Source: Hemerocallis citrina
Taxonomy: Eukaryota > Streptophyta > Magnoliopsida > Asparagales > Asphodelaceae
Length of the DNA stretch: 64,000 bases
Assembly: GCA_017893485.1 (NCBI GenBank)
Contig: CM030358.1
Span: 153,091,368-153,155,367 of the forward strand
Direction of reading: 5' to 3'
Part shown: piece by piece, positions 10,292 through 21,800 of the stretch
Position numbering within the stretch: position 1 is the stretch's first letter
Layout of the letters: every line of letters starts with the position of its first letter
Position numbers and translations under genes: made by a program
Notes under the pieces: generated by a model
What the model was told of the DNA's origin: nothing
The model's input: the letters and a program-made list of their open reading frames with translations, nothing else
The model's database searches: none

Positions 10292-10903
10292 CTACCAAAA
10301 GATGAAAACAAATATCACAAAAAACACAAGTCTGGAAGGATCGTCCCAAAAAAGTAGATTTCATTTCTTTCAAAAAGTTTGATACACAAGCCACGGTGGC
10401 CAGTCCGCTAAAGGCAGTTACATCAAAAATGGAAAAATGAAAAAGCTAGTCTATTCTTGAGGGGGGGATGGCACCTCTTCGTCGCCCTGGATTCCCCCCG
10501 CATCGTCACCACCAGGGGTCAGCGACAGGTTTGGCGCCTATCCGTAGTAGAGATGGTCCACGTTCTGCTCAGGGTAGATTTGCTTAAAGTGGGATTTGGC
10601 CTGTTCGTACGCCTGGTCCTGCGCCAGCATGATGGTCTCCCCCAAGGCCGACTCCATCTCCTCCAATGCCTTCTTCCCCTTGTCCGCCTCGGCCGCGATC
10701 TTCGCCTCAAGATCTGCCCGATCCTGCTTGTGGATTCTGTCGAGCGAATCTATCTGGGCCTCGTGGACGGCCACCATGGCCCGGGCCTCTTTCAGCTCAT
10801 CCGTGGCCTTGTTCAGGTCGCAGAGATACTTCTTCGCATTTCACCTCTCGATGTATATCTCCTTCTCCAAGCACTTGTGGAAGTGCTGGCCATGGAGCAT
10901 CGC

Positions 10904-10969
10904 CTGTCCGAAGAGAGAAAGATCAGAAAAGTCCAAGTCATTAAGTAAAACAAAGCCAAACCAACTCAC
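10904..10969 (-). other. Intron 2 of the antisense gene (66 bp)
   Basis: On the minus strand it starts GTGAGTTGG and ends TTCGGACAG, with exon phase 0 on both sides. Its length is a multiple of three and it has no in-frame stop, so retention would add 22 codons rather than break the frame. Confidence 0.65.
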
Positions 10970-11469
10970 CGAGAGGGTCGCCTGAGACCACCGCATATAG
11001 GCCTGGTCCGCCGTCTGCGCCGCCAGGGCCATCCGATCGCGCTCGGTGGCGGCCTTCGAGACGAACTCAACCGCCACAGGCCCATCAAGTAGAGAATCAC
11101 CCCGCACGATCGACCAGTCAGGGGCAAATGGCAACGTGCCATGCATGCTCACCATCTCCGCTGCGGACGGCCGGAGAGGGGGGAGCCCTTTTTCCGGGGC
11201 ATCCACAGTCTTACCCGAACCGCCCGTAGCGTCCCGAGCCACCCTCGACGAATGGGAAGTCTGGGAGTGTTGCCTCTTGGCCCTCTTCGCCGGGGAAGGC
11301 CCTTCGGCCACAGGGGTCGGCGCCTGGGAGGAAGCCCCGGTCTACGCGGCCACCTTCTGCTTCTCGGCCGCTATCCTCTCCTGCTTGGCCTTCTTCCTCT
11401 TCTCTACCCTCGCCTTCTCCGCGACAGCGAGCAACAACTTCTTCGCATCTGCCTGTTGAGTGGTCATCC

Positions 11470-11542
11470 CTACAAAAACACAGAAGAGAAGCTAACGTTA
11501 ACACGAAGGCAGGAAAATAAACATATTCGGAAAGAAACATAC
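11470..11542 (-). other. Intron 1 of the antisense gene (73 bp)
   Basis: On the minus strand it starts GTATGTTTC and ends TTTTTGTAG with a T-rich tail. Removing it takes the reading from ...SAADP to RMTTQQADAKK, the frame that continues through exon 2. Without splicing the reading goes into a clearly artificial Gly/Glu/Arg-rich frame. Confidence 0.7.
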
Positions 11543-13008
11543 TAGGGTCGGCAGCACTCAGTCCAGCTCGGGCGAGGTGTATCTCGGTCACTCGAGGCCA
11601 CGCGATGCTGTGCCCCCCGACTATCTTCTCCACCCTCTTCCACTCCTTGGCGGTCAAGTCGCTCTTCCTCGGAGGCTTGTGCTTCAGCTTGACAAAGTTC
11701 CACCCTGTGGGAATTCCCCAAGACCCCTCAGTCCGAATCACGAAATACTTTTCTTTCCACCCCTTTATAGAATCCTGATGACCGTGCATAACCTTCTTAT
11801 GAGGCCTCGGCGAAAAGTAAAAAATCCCCTCCCGATCTTCGAGCGAACCGATCCCAAAAATAGCTCGGAAATACGTCAGCCTCGGCTTCACTCCCTTCTC
11901 TTGACACTTTAGTATGAAGCAAACTAAATGCTTCAAGGAGTTCGGACCGTACTGCATGGGACACAGCTTCGCCCAGTTCAGAACCCTCTTCACGAAGGGA
12001 TGCAGGGGCACCCTCGGCCCCGAGAGGAAGGCATCCTCGGAAAACATACAGTACCCCGGCGCCAGAGCCGTGGTGGGCCGAATACCGGGGCTCGGAAGGA
12101 AGATCTCGAACTCCCGCGGAATATAGTAGGCGGCCCTGATAATGTTAAAGTATTCCGCCTTTAGAATGCTCAGGATGCTATCAGCACGAATCTTCACCCG
12201 AGTGTCTTCGCCCAGCACTGGAGGGATCGGTTCGATGTCCTTAATATCGTCGGGAACATCCGAATCGATCCTGGATTCTTGAAGGAAACCCGAGGAAACT
12301 CTAGACCCGGTCTCGGTGCGTACTCATCGGGTGAGGAAGGACTGTATGGGATAGTTATGACTTTCTTTTTCCGACGAGGGCGAGCCTTACGCTTGGGAGA
12401 CGGCGTCGACAAAGGGGGAAGTGGTGGAAGATCTTCTCCGACCCCAGTCGGTCCCCCAGCCGTGCTTTGGCCAGCCTCTCCTTGGGCAGCCTCCTGTCCG
12501 TCGACCTCATCCCCCTCGTCTTCCTCATCACCCTCGGCACCTTGCTCGTCTTCGTCCTCCTCCTCAACCTCGGTGCCTTCACCCTCCTCTTCATTATCAT
12601 CCTCCCCCTGATCCTGTTCCCCCTCGTCCTCGCCGTCCCCCTCATCCTCTTCCTCCTCGTCACCCTCATCCATGGGCTCCTTCCCCGGCCTTCTGGATCT
12701 CAATGGGGACACAACGAATACTACGTCGCCCCCATCATCTGACCCGGGATCTGTCAGAACTTCTTCCTTCACCTTGTACTTACTCAATGACGACGACGTC
12801 TCCTACTCGGATTCCTCCACAGAACGGCCTGACGAGCTAGCCTCGGATCCGGACTGAGTTCGCGACATTACTAAAGAAAAAAGTACTAACCTGGAGCGTA
12901 GGAAGTTACGGTCACCGGAAAGTTCGCCGACGGCAAGTAAGATCCCCGCTCTTGTTAAAAATTGGAAACTAAGTAATAAAGTGAAGATGAAAAAATGAGA
13001 GAGGGGGA

Positions 13009-13020
13009 TGGGGTTTTAAA
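13009..13020 (-). promoter_or_regulatory. Candidate TATA box of the antisense gene
   Basis: The minus strand reads ctctttaaaaccccatcc here, followed by pyrimidine-rich sequence and then the ATG at 12868, about 140 bp downstream. The interval 12869-13200 has no open frame of note and would be the 5' leader. That it is a promoter is inference. Confidence 0.35.
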
Positions 13021-13208
13021 GAGGAAAAGCGACTCCTCGATTTCTGCAAAAAAGATCTGGCCGTTGGATCTTAATTATCAAGATCCAGCGGCCACCAAGA
13101 TCTGGATACGCTTTGATCTTTGCGCCCATGACGTCAGCAACAAGCATAAAATTACCCCACTACCCCTCCATTTCTTCTCTCTAGAAAGTTTTTTTTTTCG
13201 ACAAGTCA

Positions 13209-13430
13209 GAAGGGTCGACGCTCGGATAGAAGCACGAGCCAATAACTCCCTTTCTATTTCACAGAAGGGTCGACGCTCGGATAAAAGCACGAGCCAATAA
13301 TTCCCCTTCTATTTCACAGAAGGGTCGACGCTCGGATAGAAGCACGAGCCAATAATTCCCCTTCTATTTCACAGAAGGGTCGACGCTCGGATAGAAGCAC
13401 GAGCCAATAATTCCCCCTCTATTTTCACAG
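13209..13430 (+). repeat. 55-bp tandem array (array C)
   Basis: About four copies with 54-56 bp steps (13209, 13263, 13318, 13373, 13429). The unit begins AGAAGGGTCGACGCTCGGAT and includes AAGCACGAGCC. It shares the GCTCGGATA...CGAGCC core with array A, 6 kb away on the other side of the antisense gene. Confidence 0.93.
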
Positions 13431-14100
13431 AAGGGTCGGAGCTCGGATAGCACTGCGAGTCCCAACTGCCCTCCTTCGATGAAGAGAGGCTCGGAACTCG
13501 GATAGCAGCGCGAGCCCCAACTGCCCTCCTTTAATCCAAAGGGCCTCGACGCTCGGATAACACCGCGAGGCCCAACTGCCTCCTCTGATCCAGAGGGCCT
13601 CGATGCTCGGATAGCACCGCGAGCCCCCAGCGAACCACCTTTTACTTCGGAAGGACTCGGAGCTCGGATAGCACCACGAGCCCCAGCTACCTTCCCTTAA
13701 CTCAGAGGGGCTCGGAGCTCGGATAACACCGCAAGCCCCAACTACCCCCCTTTGATGAAGAGAGGCTCGGAACTCAGATAGCAGCACGAGCCCCATCTGC
13801 CTTCCTTTAATCCAAAGGGCCTCGGTGCTCGGATAGCACCGCGAGCCCCAACTGCCCCCTTTGATCCAGAGGGCCTCGACGCTCGGATAGCACCGCGAGC
13901 CCCCAGCGAACACCTTTTACATCGGAGGGACTCGGAGTTCGGATAGCACGACGAGCCCTAGCTACCTTCCCTTAACTCAGAGGGGCTCGGAGCTCGGATA
14001 GCCCCGCGAGCCCCAAACTATCCTCCTTTGTTCAGAAGAGCTCGGAGCTCGGATAGCACCGCGAGCCCCGTAAAGCCCACCTCTGGTCACGAGGGACTCG
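13430..14100 (+). repeat. Diverged 50-60-bp array with the CTCGG-GCTCGGATA core
   Basis: A continuous run of about 12 units, each with CTCGGAGCTCGGATAGCA, then CCGCGAGCC and a variable spacer such as CCAACTGCC. There is higher-order structure: the block near 13480-13690 recurs near 13765-13990. A 162-codon minus-strand frame (13425-13913) is a translation of the repeat (recurring RCYPS and ALWIKGG) and I do not regard it as a gene. Confidence 0.9.
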
Positions 14101-14740
14101 TCTACCGACCCTTAGTGCTCGACAAACCGACCCCCAAAAGAAGACCTCACCTCCTCGCTCTTCCAACTAGCGAGGAGATCGTCCACCGACCCCCAAGCAC
14201 TCGGTAAGCTGACCTCCCATAAAATCGACCTCAGCGTCCCCTCGCTCTTCCAACTCGCGAGAGGACCATCTATCGACCCCAGGGGCTCGTTCACCGACCC
14301 CTAATGCTCGACAAATCAAATCCCTACGGAAGGCCTCGACGACCCCTCGCTCTTCCAACTAGCGAAGTGGTCGTCTGCCGACCCTTGGGGCTCGTCTGCC
14401 GACCCTTGGGGCTCGTCTGCCGACCCCATGGGCTCATCTGCCGACCCTGGGGGCTCGTCAAGCCCCTACGGAAGGCCTCAATGACCCCTCGCTCTTCCAA
14501 CTAGCGAAGTGGTCGTCTGCCGACCCTTGGGGCTCGTCTGCCGACCCCATGGGCTCATCGGCCGACCCTGGGGGCTCGTCAAGCCCCAACGGAAGACCTC
14601 GACGTCCCCCCGTTCTTCCAACTAGCGAGGTGGTCATCTGCTGACCCTCGGGGTTCGTCTGCCGAGCCCACGGGCTCGCCTGCCGACCCCATAGGCTCGT
14701 CTGCCGACCCCCAAGCCTCGGCGAGCGTCACTCTGACTCT
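14100..14740 (+). repeat. Higher-order array with 22-bp subunits (array D)
   Basis: Short units of about 22 bp (GTCTGCCGACCCTTGGGGCTC and variants) are grouped into larger blocks. Each block is headed by CCTCGCTCTTCCAACTAGCGAAG, in which CTCGCT and AGCGAG are inverted. Blocks begin near 14145, 14225, 14335, 14475 and 14595. No coding frame is supported. Confidence 0.88.
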
Positions 14741-14925
14741 CCTACTCCTCTACACAGCCGCCCGCGCAAACTCCAATAAGGGATCTATTCCTCCTGCCCC
14801 CTGGCCTCTTCGGAAGATAGCAGATCCTACTTTCTCACCCCAACATCCACCCTGCTCTTCCTACAGAGGCGAGGAATCACTCCTACATGGCTGGTTCACC
14901 CAGCCCTACAGGAGTGTGAGGCTTG
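14741..14925 (+). other. Region before the 3' LTR, with polypurine tract
   Basis: Non-coding element sequence. The purine-rich stretch aggagtgtgagg (14909-14921) directly before the LTR is the likely polypurine tract that primes plus-strand synthesis. It is less purine-pure than usual. Confidence 0.5.
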
Positions 14926-15542
14926 TGATATGGGTTAGGAATGACGTGGCCCATCCTGGGCCACAGGATCCCCTCAGGATACGCGCTCCTTCTGATCCTT
15001 CGGATCTGCCACGTCAGCACCGGAAAACCGCCCGGACCTCTGCCACGTCAGCCCGAAAACTGCCCCGGCGTCTGCCACATCAGCCCTATACCGCCCCGGC
15101 GTCTCCCACGTCAGTCCTATACCGCCCGATTTTTCACCGCTTCAGCCACACTGGCAACCGGGTCCGGACCCGGCCCCAAACGGGTCCAGACCCGGTTGGC
15201 ATCTTCTATAAATACCAGACCCCTACTCCTTCTCCAGGTAATCAATCCTTTCCCACCAAAACCCTAGTTACTGTTACTTTCACTTAGTGACTGACTAGAT
15301 CGTCGGAGGGTCTGCCACCGGGACCAATCCCGGTGTTCCGAGACCGTCTGCAGGTACACGAGACCCTCGGATCCGAGCCTCAAAGATCCGAGCCAAGCAT
15401 CAGCATCCACCTCAATACCGCCTACCCCGGTACCGTTCACCCAGCCAAGGATCGTCTGCATAGGTGTCTCATCCTTCAATACAAATCGAGTAAGAACTCA
15501 CTCCTGGTGCATCCACACGTTCCCCAAAAACAAACCACATCA
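14926..15542 (+). repeat. 3' LTR of the Tat element (617 bp)
   Basis: It starts TGATATGGGTTAGG and ends ...ccacatCA, followed by the GTATT duplication. It carries five CCACGTCA/CCACATCA-type motifs (near 14941, 15008, 15041, 15073 and 15107) against four in the 5' LTR, and the same TATA box at 15206-15214. Confidence 0.93.
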
Positions 15543-15547
15543 GTATT

Positions 15548-18039
15548 CATTTGAGTAGGATCATGGGAATGAAATTTAGCCTTTTAGGATGGGCGTGTGA
15601 GTTTTTGGCCCGATTTATTTTGAGAGATTAGACTTGTGAGCTTCTATCCAACTTGTTTGTTCCTAATTCTCATGGTTGTTTTGTTAAGTACTTACTAAAG
15701 AAATGCCGGAGGGTTTTAATCTGACGGTTTTATCTATATATATATATATATATATAAATAGACAATGTATATCGAGCAATCTTAACACTGGAAAAGGGGA
15801 TGTTGAGCTTCCAGATAACATGTGAAAGACAAGAACTTTACTTACCGAGAAAGTCTTCTCATTCTTTCTAAACTGAAAGAAGAGTGTCAGAGAAGGTATT
15901 GTCCGAGCTCTACTATTTTTCCTGTTACAAACCTGTTTTAATCTTTCTAGAATGCGACTATACAGGAGTTTACATTACAGTAGCTTCTTAATATTCTCAG
16001 GAAAGCATATTTCAGAAACCTTGATAGCTTCATCACCTCTGATACCATGTTTAAATGAAGATGAGGCTGTAGGCTGTAGTGTGTACAATAACTCGTGTTC
16101 GTTGAATAACGAAAAAATATGGTGCGGCAGATGAAGGCCCCATCCAGTCTTGCTTGAAGTGATCAAGAAGGCAAGTGTAATGTGCGATAAGTCTGCGATG
16201 TGCATTAATAGATTTCACACATCTATTGCTTCTCTATATTTTTCTAGGTCAACTTGGTCTTCCCTAACATAAATTTCTCACGACAGCCATTGACATTTGT
16301 GCATATAGTCAGGGCCAACCCTGAGTTGCGGGGGGCCCGAGGCGAACTTCCAAAATGGGGTCTCCATACAACAAAAAAAAAAACATGTATACAAACAATT
16401 TGCACATTGTTGAAAGCAAAATATATAAATTTGTTTTAAGTCTTCAAGCCTAAATCCAAATATTTTTTTAAAAAAAAATTAAAGGCTCAAATAATTATTG
16501 TTTGGAGCCCCTAATAACAATGGGCTATAAAAATTAATAGGCTCAAATAATTAAAGGCTCAAATTATTGTTGAGGGCCATCTTTTTGGGCCAAGACCTGG
16601 ACTATACACAGCGGTATTTTTTTTAATCCGCATTTAAATTGCGGAGCCGGTGAGATTCGAACCTGGATTGCTCTGATACCATATTAATGACCCTACCGAT
16701 GGACCAAAACTTCGAAGTTGTGATAAGGATGAGGGTTTTAATATTTATATTCTAACATAATGTAGATACGGTCAGTTTTTGTGTTTTTGTGTTTTTTTTT
16801 TTTTTTTTTTTTTTTTTTTGGAGAATTAAAACCGTGAGTTAAAAGCCCCAAGTGTTTTATTAATAAGAAATTAACAAAATAAAATAACGAAAGTACAATG
16901 AATATTGCAAACCAAGACTTAGTCATTGTACAATTAACTAAGCACAAGCCCATCAAAATTGACCATGGTTGCATGTCAACTAATCCACTATCCTCGGTTG
17001 CACCGACATCGATCGAGTTGTCCCAACTTAGCGCCTAAACCCCACGAGTAGCACTTACATCACCAAATTTGATCCGATTCAGTATCCTTGCCTCTATGGC
17101 TACATCTATATCAACCAAAAACCCCGACTTAGTGCCAAAGCTCTCATTTGGTGATGTTAGCGGAACCAAATGTTAGCGGTGGAGGAGAGAGCTGGGTTCG
17201 GTGGAGGAGTGGAAGGAAAAGGAGGGGAGTGGTGGTGGAGTGGAAGAGTGGAAGGAGGGGAGGGTGGGGCGGTTGAGGAGAGGGCCGGGTTATTTCTTGT
17301 CTTTTAATATCCTCATTCTCAAGATTAAACGAGATGCAGTCAGTTTTTTACAGTCACTATGAGATAGTCAGTTTTTACAGTCACTATTCTCGTATAGAAC
17401 GTTAAACTGACGAATATTGGATAAGTATTAGTGGTAGCTTCAAGTCAATGTTTTCTTTTAATGCAATGGGAGAAACTCTGTGCTTAGTCTTCTTATGCAC
17501 TGATACCACTCATCTCTCGCTTCCCTCAGCCAAATTGGTTTTTGCCTCTCATTAATATTCCACAACCTTAATTTCTTCTGATAGCTAGCTTGATTTGAAA
17601 TTTGCACATATTGTTCATACAGCTAGGGTGGTCTAGTTTTGCCAAACATTCTACAATATGGAAATCTTGAACCACTGATGCGTCAAAGATTAACAGAAGA
17701 AATCTCGAAGTTTAATTGATGACATCGGCGGTTCAGGATTTTCTCAAGTTATTGTAGAAAGTTGACCCCACTTTATGTAAGTTGGCTGTTGTTAGATTTG
17801 ATCAATAATTTATACTATTTTGCTTTCAAATGTACATCATAATTCCCACTGATTACTGTGAAGAACAGAAGAAAAGGATCATAATTATGGGTTCGTTATC
17901 CATTAGTATTTGAACTGTATCTAAGCCATGATTGCCATAACATAAAAATCATGCCAAATATATCTATTTATTGGTTTCATTTTCAGTTTGTCCCAGATTT
18001 AAAGTATGAGGTGCATAACTAATTAACTATTCATAGAAG
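15548..18039. other. Intergenic DNA with small element relics
   Basis: No gene is supported. A short (TA)n lies near 15737-15756. On the minus strand, primer-site-like sequences occur at 16037-16050 and 16670-16681. A GGGGGGCCCGAGGCGAACTT block near 16330 resembles the start of the hAT-like element at 58053, and runs to a GGGCCAAGACCTGG block near 16600. A 30-bp poly-T (about 16790-16819) followed by a TTTTATTAATAAGAAATTAAC block may be the tail of a minus-strand retroposon; a similar block follows the T-rich stretch at 59850. A purine-rich stretch lies at 17165-17290. Confidence 0.6.
16670..16681 (-). other. Initiator-tRNA-Met-type primer binding site relic
   Basis: The minus strand reads TGGTATCAGAGC, the exact primer site used by most plant Copia elements. 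It continues AATCCAGGTTCGAATC rather than into a recognisable gag. A second, imperfect copy (TGGTATCAGAGG) lies at 16037-16048. Both look like isolated relics of Copia or miniature LTR elements; no paired LTRs were found. Confidence 0.5.
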
Positions 18040-18876
18040 GCTTCCACCGGGTTTCTTTTTTTTTTTTTTTTCATTAAAAAGTTTTTAATAAAACAAACAA
18101 TCAAACACCGGGCAATGATGTTCATGTGTCCCACAAGCGGGCCATGATGCTCATTTCCCGTCCAAAATAGAAACTCCCTCCCCCCCGTGATACAATGTCC
18201 AATCCCAACATAAAGGAAATACAACAATTAACAAAACACCTCGGACCCTCATGGCTCCTGTAACGCCCCGATTTTCGGTAACTGGAAAACCGTAACATAA
18301 GCCAGAATCTTTTCTTCAATTAGTCACAATACACAAAAAAAAGGAGAATTTAAAACTTTTTATTCAACACCCAATGTATTACAAGTCTGAATGTTATATA
18401 ACTGCAATACATTACAATAGTGTTACAATAATACCTTTACAATCCCAAGTATTACAACTTTCAACAACTTACATCAGAGTACAAGAAATGAAGAACAACA
18501 CTTGATAATTCCCACTTGGGTATGTTTTCAGCTAAAAGATAATCAACATAAATATTACAGCGGAACTTAAAAAGACATCGATTCCTCGCTTCCCTTGCCT
18601 TGAGTCCTCCTGAATCTTGCACCTGTACTTCTGCGATCCAGTACCTATTGAAGTGGGGACGTCAGTATTTACTGACGCTTTAAGGCTGGTAACTAGCAGC
18701 AAATCTCCCAAAACAACATACAGAAACATGACAAATGTGTCGGTGTAGTTTAAGTATTCGTGAGTGCTATGACTAGAATCTAACGCAATATTAACTAAAG
18801 CTAAAATGCTCTTATTCTAATGTCAGCAAGTCTCCGAAACAACATGCAGCCCATACTACATGCGCACATCTCAAGC

Positions 18877-21800
18877 TGTCACGCCCCGCTTCCCGGAATA
18901 CAGGAACACAAGCACGTAACTGAGGCCCAGCGAATGATATAAGTATGCCAACTCATATCATCCATAAGCTGTATCAGTCTTAGCTCAACAATATAAGAAA
19001 AATGAATCACAACCACGCATAAATCATAATCACATAAACGAGAATGAATTTCAATAACCAAATCTGGAATACAAGGACTTACCAAATTGCTCGAGAGACT
19101 CCTTCTCCAATCGTAGAAGAACTGCTCACCAATGGCTTCTGGTAATTTCTCTGGCTCACCTGTACTTGATCATCTAAAAAGAAAGAATAATTTGTCCTTA
19201 GAGCAAGTACGGACAGCAAGTAGTGAAAACAGAGAGTAAGGGAATAAGGTACATGGAGATTATGAATCAAGATCAAATAGCAAAGACACAATGGTATTAA
19301 TAAACAATGGTCTTAATCAAGTATACACGTGTCAATTTTAGTTCATTAGAATGTCATTTCTCCTATCTAGTGCACGTACTACTGCATCCCATACTACAGG
19401 TTCGATGCACGTACAACAGTGTTCGTTTTAGACTTCGTGGTGGGGTCTACAGAGCGTGTACTCGGTGTCAATAACAATCATTTACCATTTTCAATCAATC
19501 AATTTCCAATTATTCAATCAATCATTCACAATCATTACTTCTCCTTCCATGTCAATACAATATCAATATAGGCCTTACCGAGTACATTTTTTGAGATTGT
19601 CCACTACTAGGTCAACCCTTATAAACCCCGGCTTGTTTAGTATTTTATTGTTAAGCCTTTCATGTCCATGTAAATGTGTATAAGGATGTCAAGGGAACAA
19701 TAATAATGCAGCAATATGATGCATTGCACAATAATAACATGAAGTAGCAATTCTGAAAACAGCCAACACAGTCACACTAAATCAGCGATAACTCATAGAC
19801 TACAATTCAGAATTCGAAGTTCCAGGATGATATCAGCAACTAGACATTTAAGGCTACAATTCATCTTTATATCATTTTGACTGATTCCTATTATAACTGG
19901 GTCGAAACCTCAGTACAAGACAGACAAGGCAGCATGAATTACAAAAATGTCATCACATATATGTTCATCAAAGTGGGTGGTTAACGTGTTATTGCATCAT
20001 GAAATGCATTACCCTAATGTACAACAATTAGGATGTTCTTTACAGTGTACAAGTCCATTTATCATGTCATTGTTCAAGTCACAATATCTCAATCGGTCAA
20101 TGTATTCAATCACCATTCATTTTCTTTATATGCAATTCTAGTCCTTTTATTTATGTCAATTGTGTATGCAGGCTTAGGTTTGAATCAATGGATAATTATA
20201 AGAGGTCAAGAGTACGTCGGGTTAGCTCGTGTAAACCTTCGATACTCCCAACGGAAGGGACACAAGGCAAATTAGAACAATTAAGATGGAACTACTTGCA
20301 TAGAGATCAATTAGCTTGAACTAGAAAATTAAAAGAGTTCAAGTGGACTTGCCTTTTGTAGACGGTTAGATTAGAATCACCAGAATAACGGGATCAGAAT
20401 CTCGGGGAGCAATCCCAAGAAACACGTGCGAAGACCGAGTGAGAAAATCCAAGCAATAATAGCAACTAGCAATAATTCTCCGCACTGGATCAGGAAAAAC
20501 ACAGAACACCAAGCTTGGATCTGGCGCACACAGAACACGGAACACCGAACCAATCTAATCAGAACACAACAACACACCAGATCTGGACCAGAATAGCAAC
20601 CAGCGATCTTGGGATTCGCTGCGCCAAAACACAGAACATCGTTCTCGTCCAATGAGAAGCTACCCTCGCACCGGATCCACCAGAACACCACACAGCGGAA
20701 TCGGATCCGCTGTGTACACAACACCACACAGCGAATCCGACCGATCTCTCTCCGTCTTCTTCCTTCGATCGATGAGAGAGAACGACACGAGGGAAAACGG
20801 CGGGAGCTGGCGCGACGACTGAGAAGCGATGCGACGGCGGCGACTGGGCTGGGTGGTCTCAAGGTTGAAGACGACGCTGGTGGGGGCAAACTTCGACGGG
20901 GACCTCGGGGCTCTGCGGTGGAGGAAGCAGCAGTGCGATGGCGTCGATGTGGTGGGTTCGCGACTGGGGGAGGATGAGGATGGCTCTGGTTGTCGAGACT
21001 ATCGATGGGGAGTGACTGGCGAAGCTTTGACGGGAGGTGGATGGGGTTCGTCGAGTTCGGGGCTTGCGATGACTGGAGCAGAGGATGGGGGAAGAAGGCG
21101 AGCGAAATGGCGATGGTTGAGTCGAAGCTTCGAGGTCGGGGCTTCAATGGTGGAATGGAGGAAGAAGGAGGGGTCGGCAATGGCGGTGCGTCGTCGGAGA
21201 AGTTAAGGAGGAGCTTCGACTGGAGGTTCTCTGGAGGAGACGGCGATGGAGGGCGAGTGGCACGGTTGGAAGCCTGCGGAGACGACCGCGGGAGCGGCGT
21301 TGGTTGAGAACAGGGGGCGGTTGGCTAGCGGGCTGTCGATCAAGGGAGATGGCGAGGTAGAGGATGATGGCGGAGTCGCGAAGGCGAAGGGAGGAAGGAG
21401 ATGGCGATGTTGGGGTTCTCTGTTTGTTTGGGCTTCCGTTTTTGTTGGGGAGAAGAAACAGAGAGGGAGAGAGATAGTAACGGAATTGAGAGAGGGTGTG
21501 GGGGTTTTAAAATAATAAAATAATTATTTATTAAAGGGTAGTCAGAGATAGTGGGATGTGGTTACGGAGATGTGGGGAGAGTGGAGAAAAGTAGAGGAAT
21601 TTGTATACGGGTGTGTGCATGGGTTTGTGGCTTTGGGTTTAGGGTTAGAGTCCAATAGGCGATGAGATTGGGTTTGGGCTAAAATCCAACAAGGGATGGA
21701 CTACTCTTTGGGCTTCAATTGAATTCAGAATAATTAATAAATGATAGTATGGATTAGCTTAGGCTTCAAAATAGGTAAATAAAAAGAGGTGGGACAAGAT

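Larger units (their letters stand above)
10451..12868 (-). pseudogene. Antisense accessory gene of the Tat element (three exons, broken)
   Basis: The gene runs against gag-pol. The likely start is ATG 12868-12866. Exon 1 (12868-11543) has an acidic tract (about 12490-12680), a basic KRKARPRRKKK patch, then a globular part with an LHPFVKRVLNWAKLCPMQYGPN block. That block resembles the plant domain annotated as 'putative gypsy type transposon', which is known from antisense extra ORFs of Tat elements. Exon 2 (11469-10970) is Lys/Glu-rich, then low complexity, then helical. Exon 3 (10903-10451) is coiled-coil-like and ends PSPPQE. The two introns have GT-AG ends and removing them keeps the frame. 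Breaks: TAG at 12803-12805, a frame change near 12300-12325, TAG at 11342-11344, TGA at 10841-10843 and TAG at 10538-10540. The function of such ORFs is unknown. The acidic and basic tracts suggest a nuclear protein, but that is inference. Confidence 0.7.
609..15542 (+). mobile_element. Tat-lineage Ty3/gypsy LTR retrotransposon, about 14.9 kb
   Basis: The element is bounded by two LTRs that start TGATATGGGTTAGG and end in CA, and by a perfect 5-bp target duplication GTATT (604-608 and 15543-15547). The order is LTR, primer binding site, gag, protease, reverse transcriptase, RNase H, a second RNase H, integrase, a long extra region, LTR. Two RNase H domains and the lack of a chromodomain are known marks of the Tat/Ogre lineage. 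The coding part ends at 6765; the remaining 8.1 kb holds tandem arrays and antisense ORFs, also a known tendency of this lineage. Several stops and frame breaks suggest this copy cannot supply its own proteins. From the TATA box to the LTR end I count 11 substitutions and one 4-bp indel over about 335 bp between the two LTRs, so the insertion is moderately old. Confidence 0.95.

Noticed and set aside
12279..12742. Plus-strand frames of 91-139 codons rich in Ser, Pro or Leu
   Set aside because: They are the complement of the acidic (Asp/Glu) tract of the antisense gene, whose reading shows conserved features.
13425..13913. 162-codon minus-strand frame with repeating RCYPS and ALWIKGG
   Set aside because: It lies fully in a 50-60 bp tandem array and simply reflects its period; no start context or domain.
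16640..16690. Possible functional tRNA because of a GATTCGAACC T-arm-like word
   Set aside because: Only a B-box-like word next to a TGGTATCAGAGC primer site is present; no D arm or anticodon arm can be built.
20377..21515. Long overlapping frames on both strands in a GC-rich island
   Set aside because: The island is inside solo LTR A, the translations are Pro/Ser/Arg- or Gly-rich low complexity, and the related island in solo LTR B does not keep the same frame.
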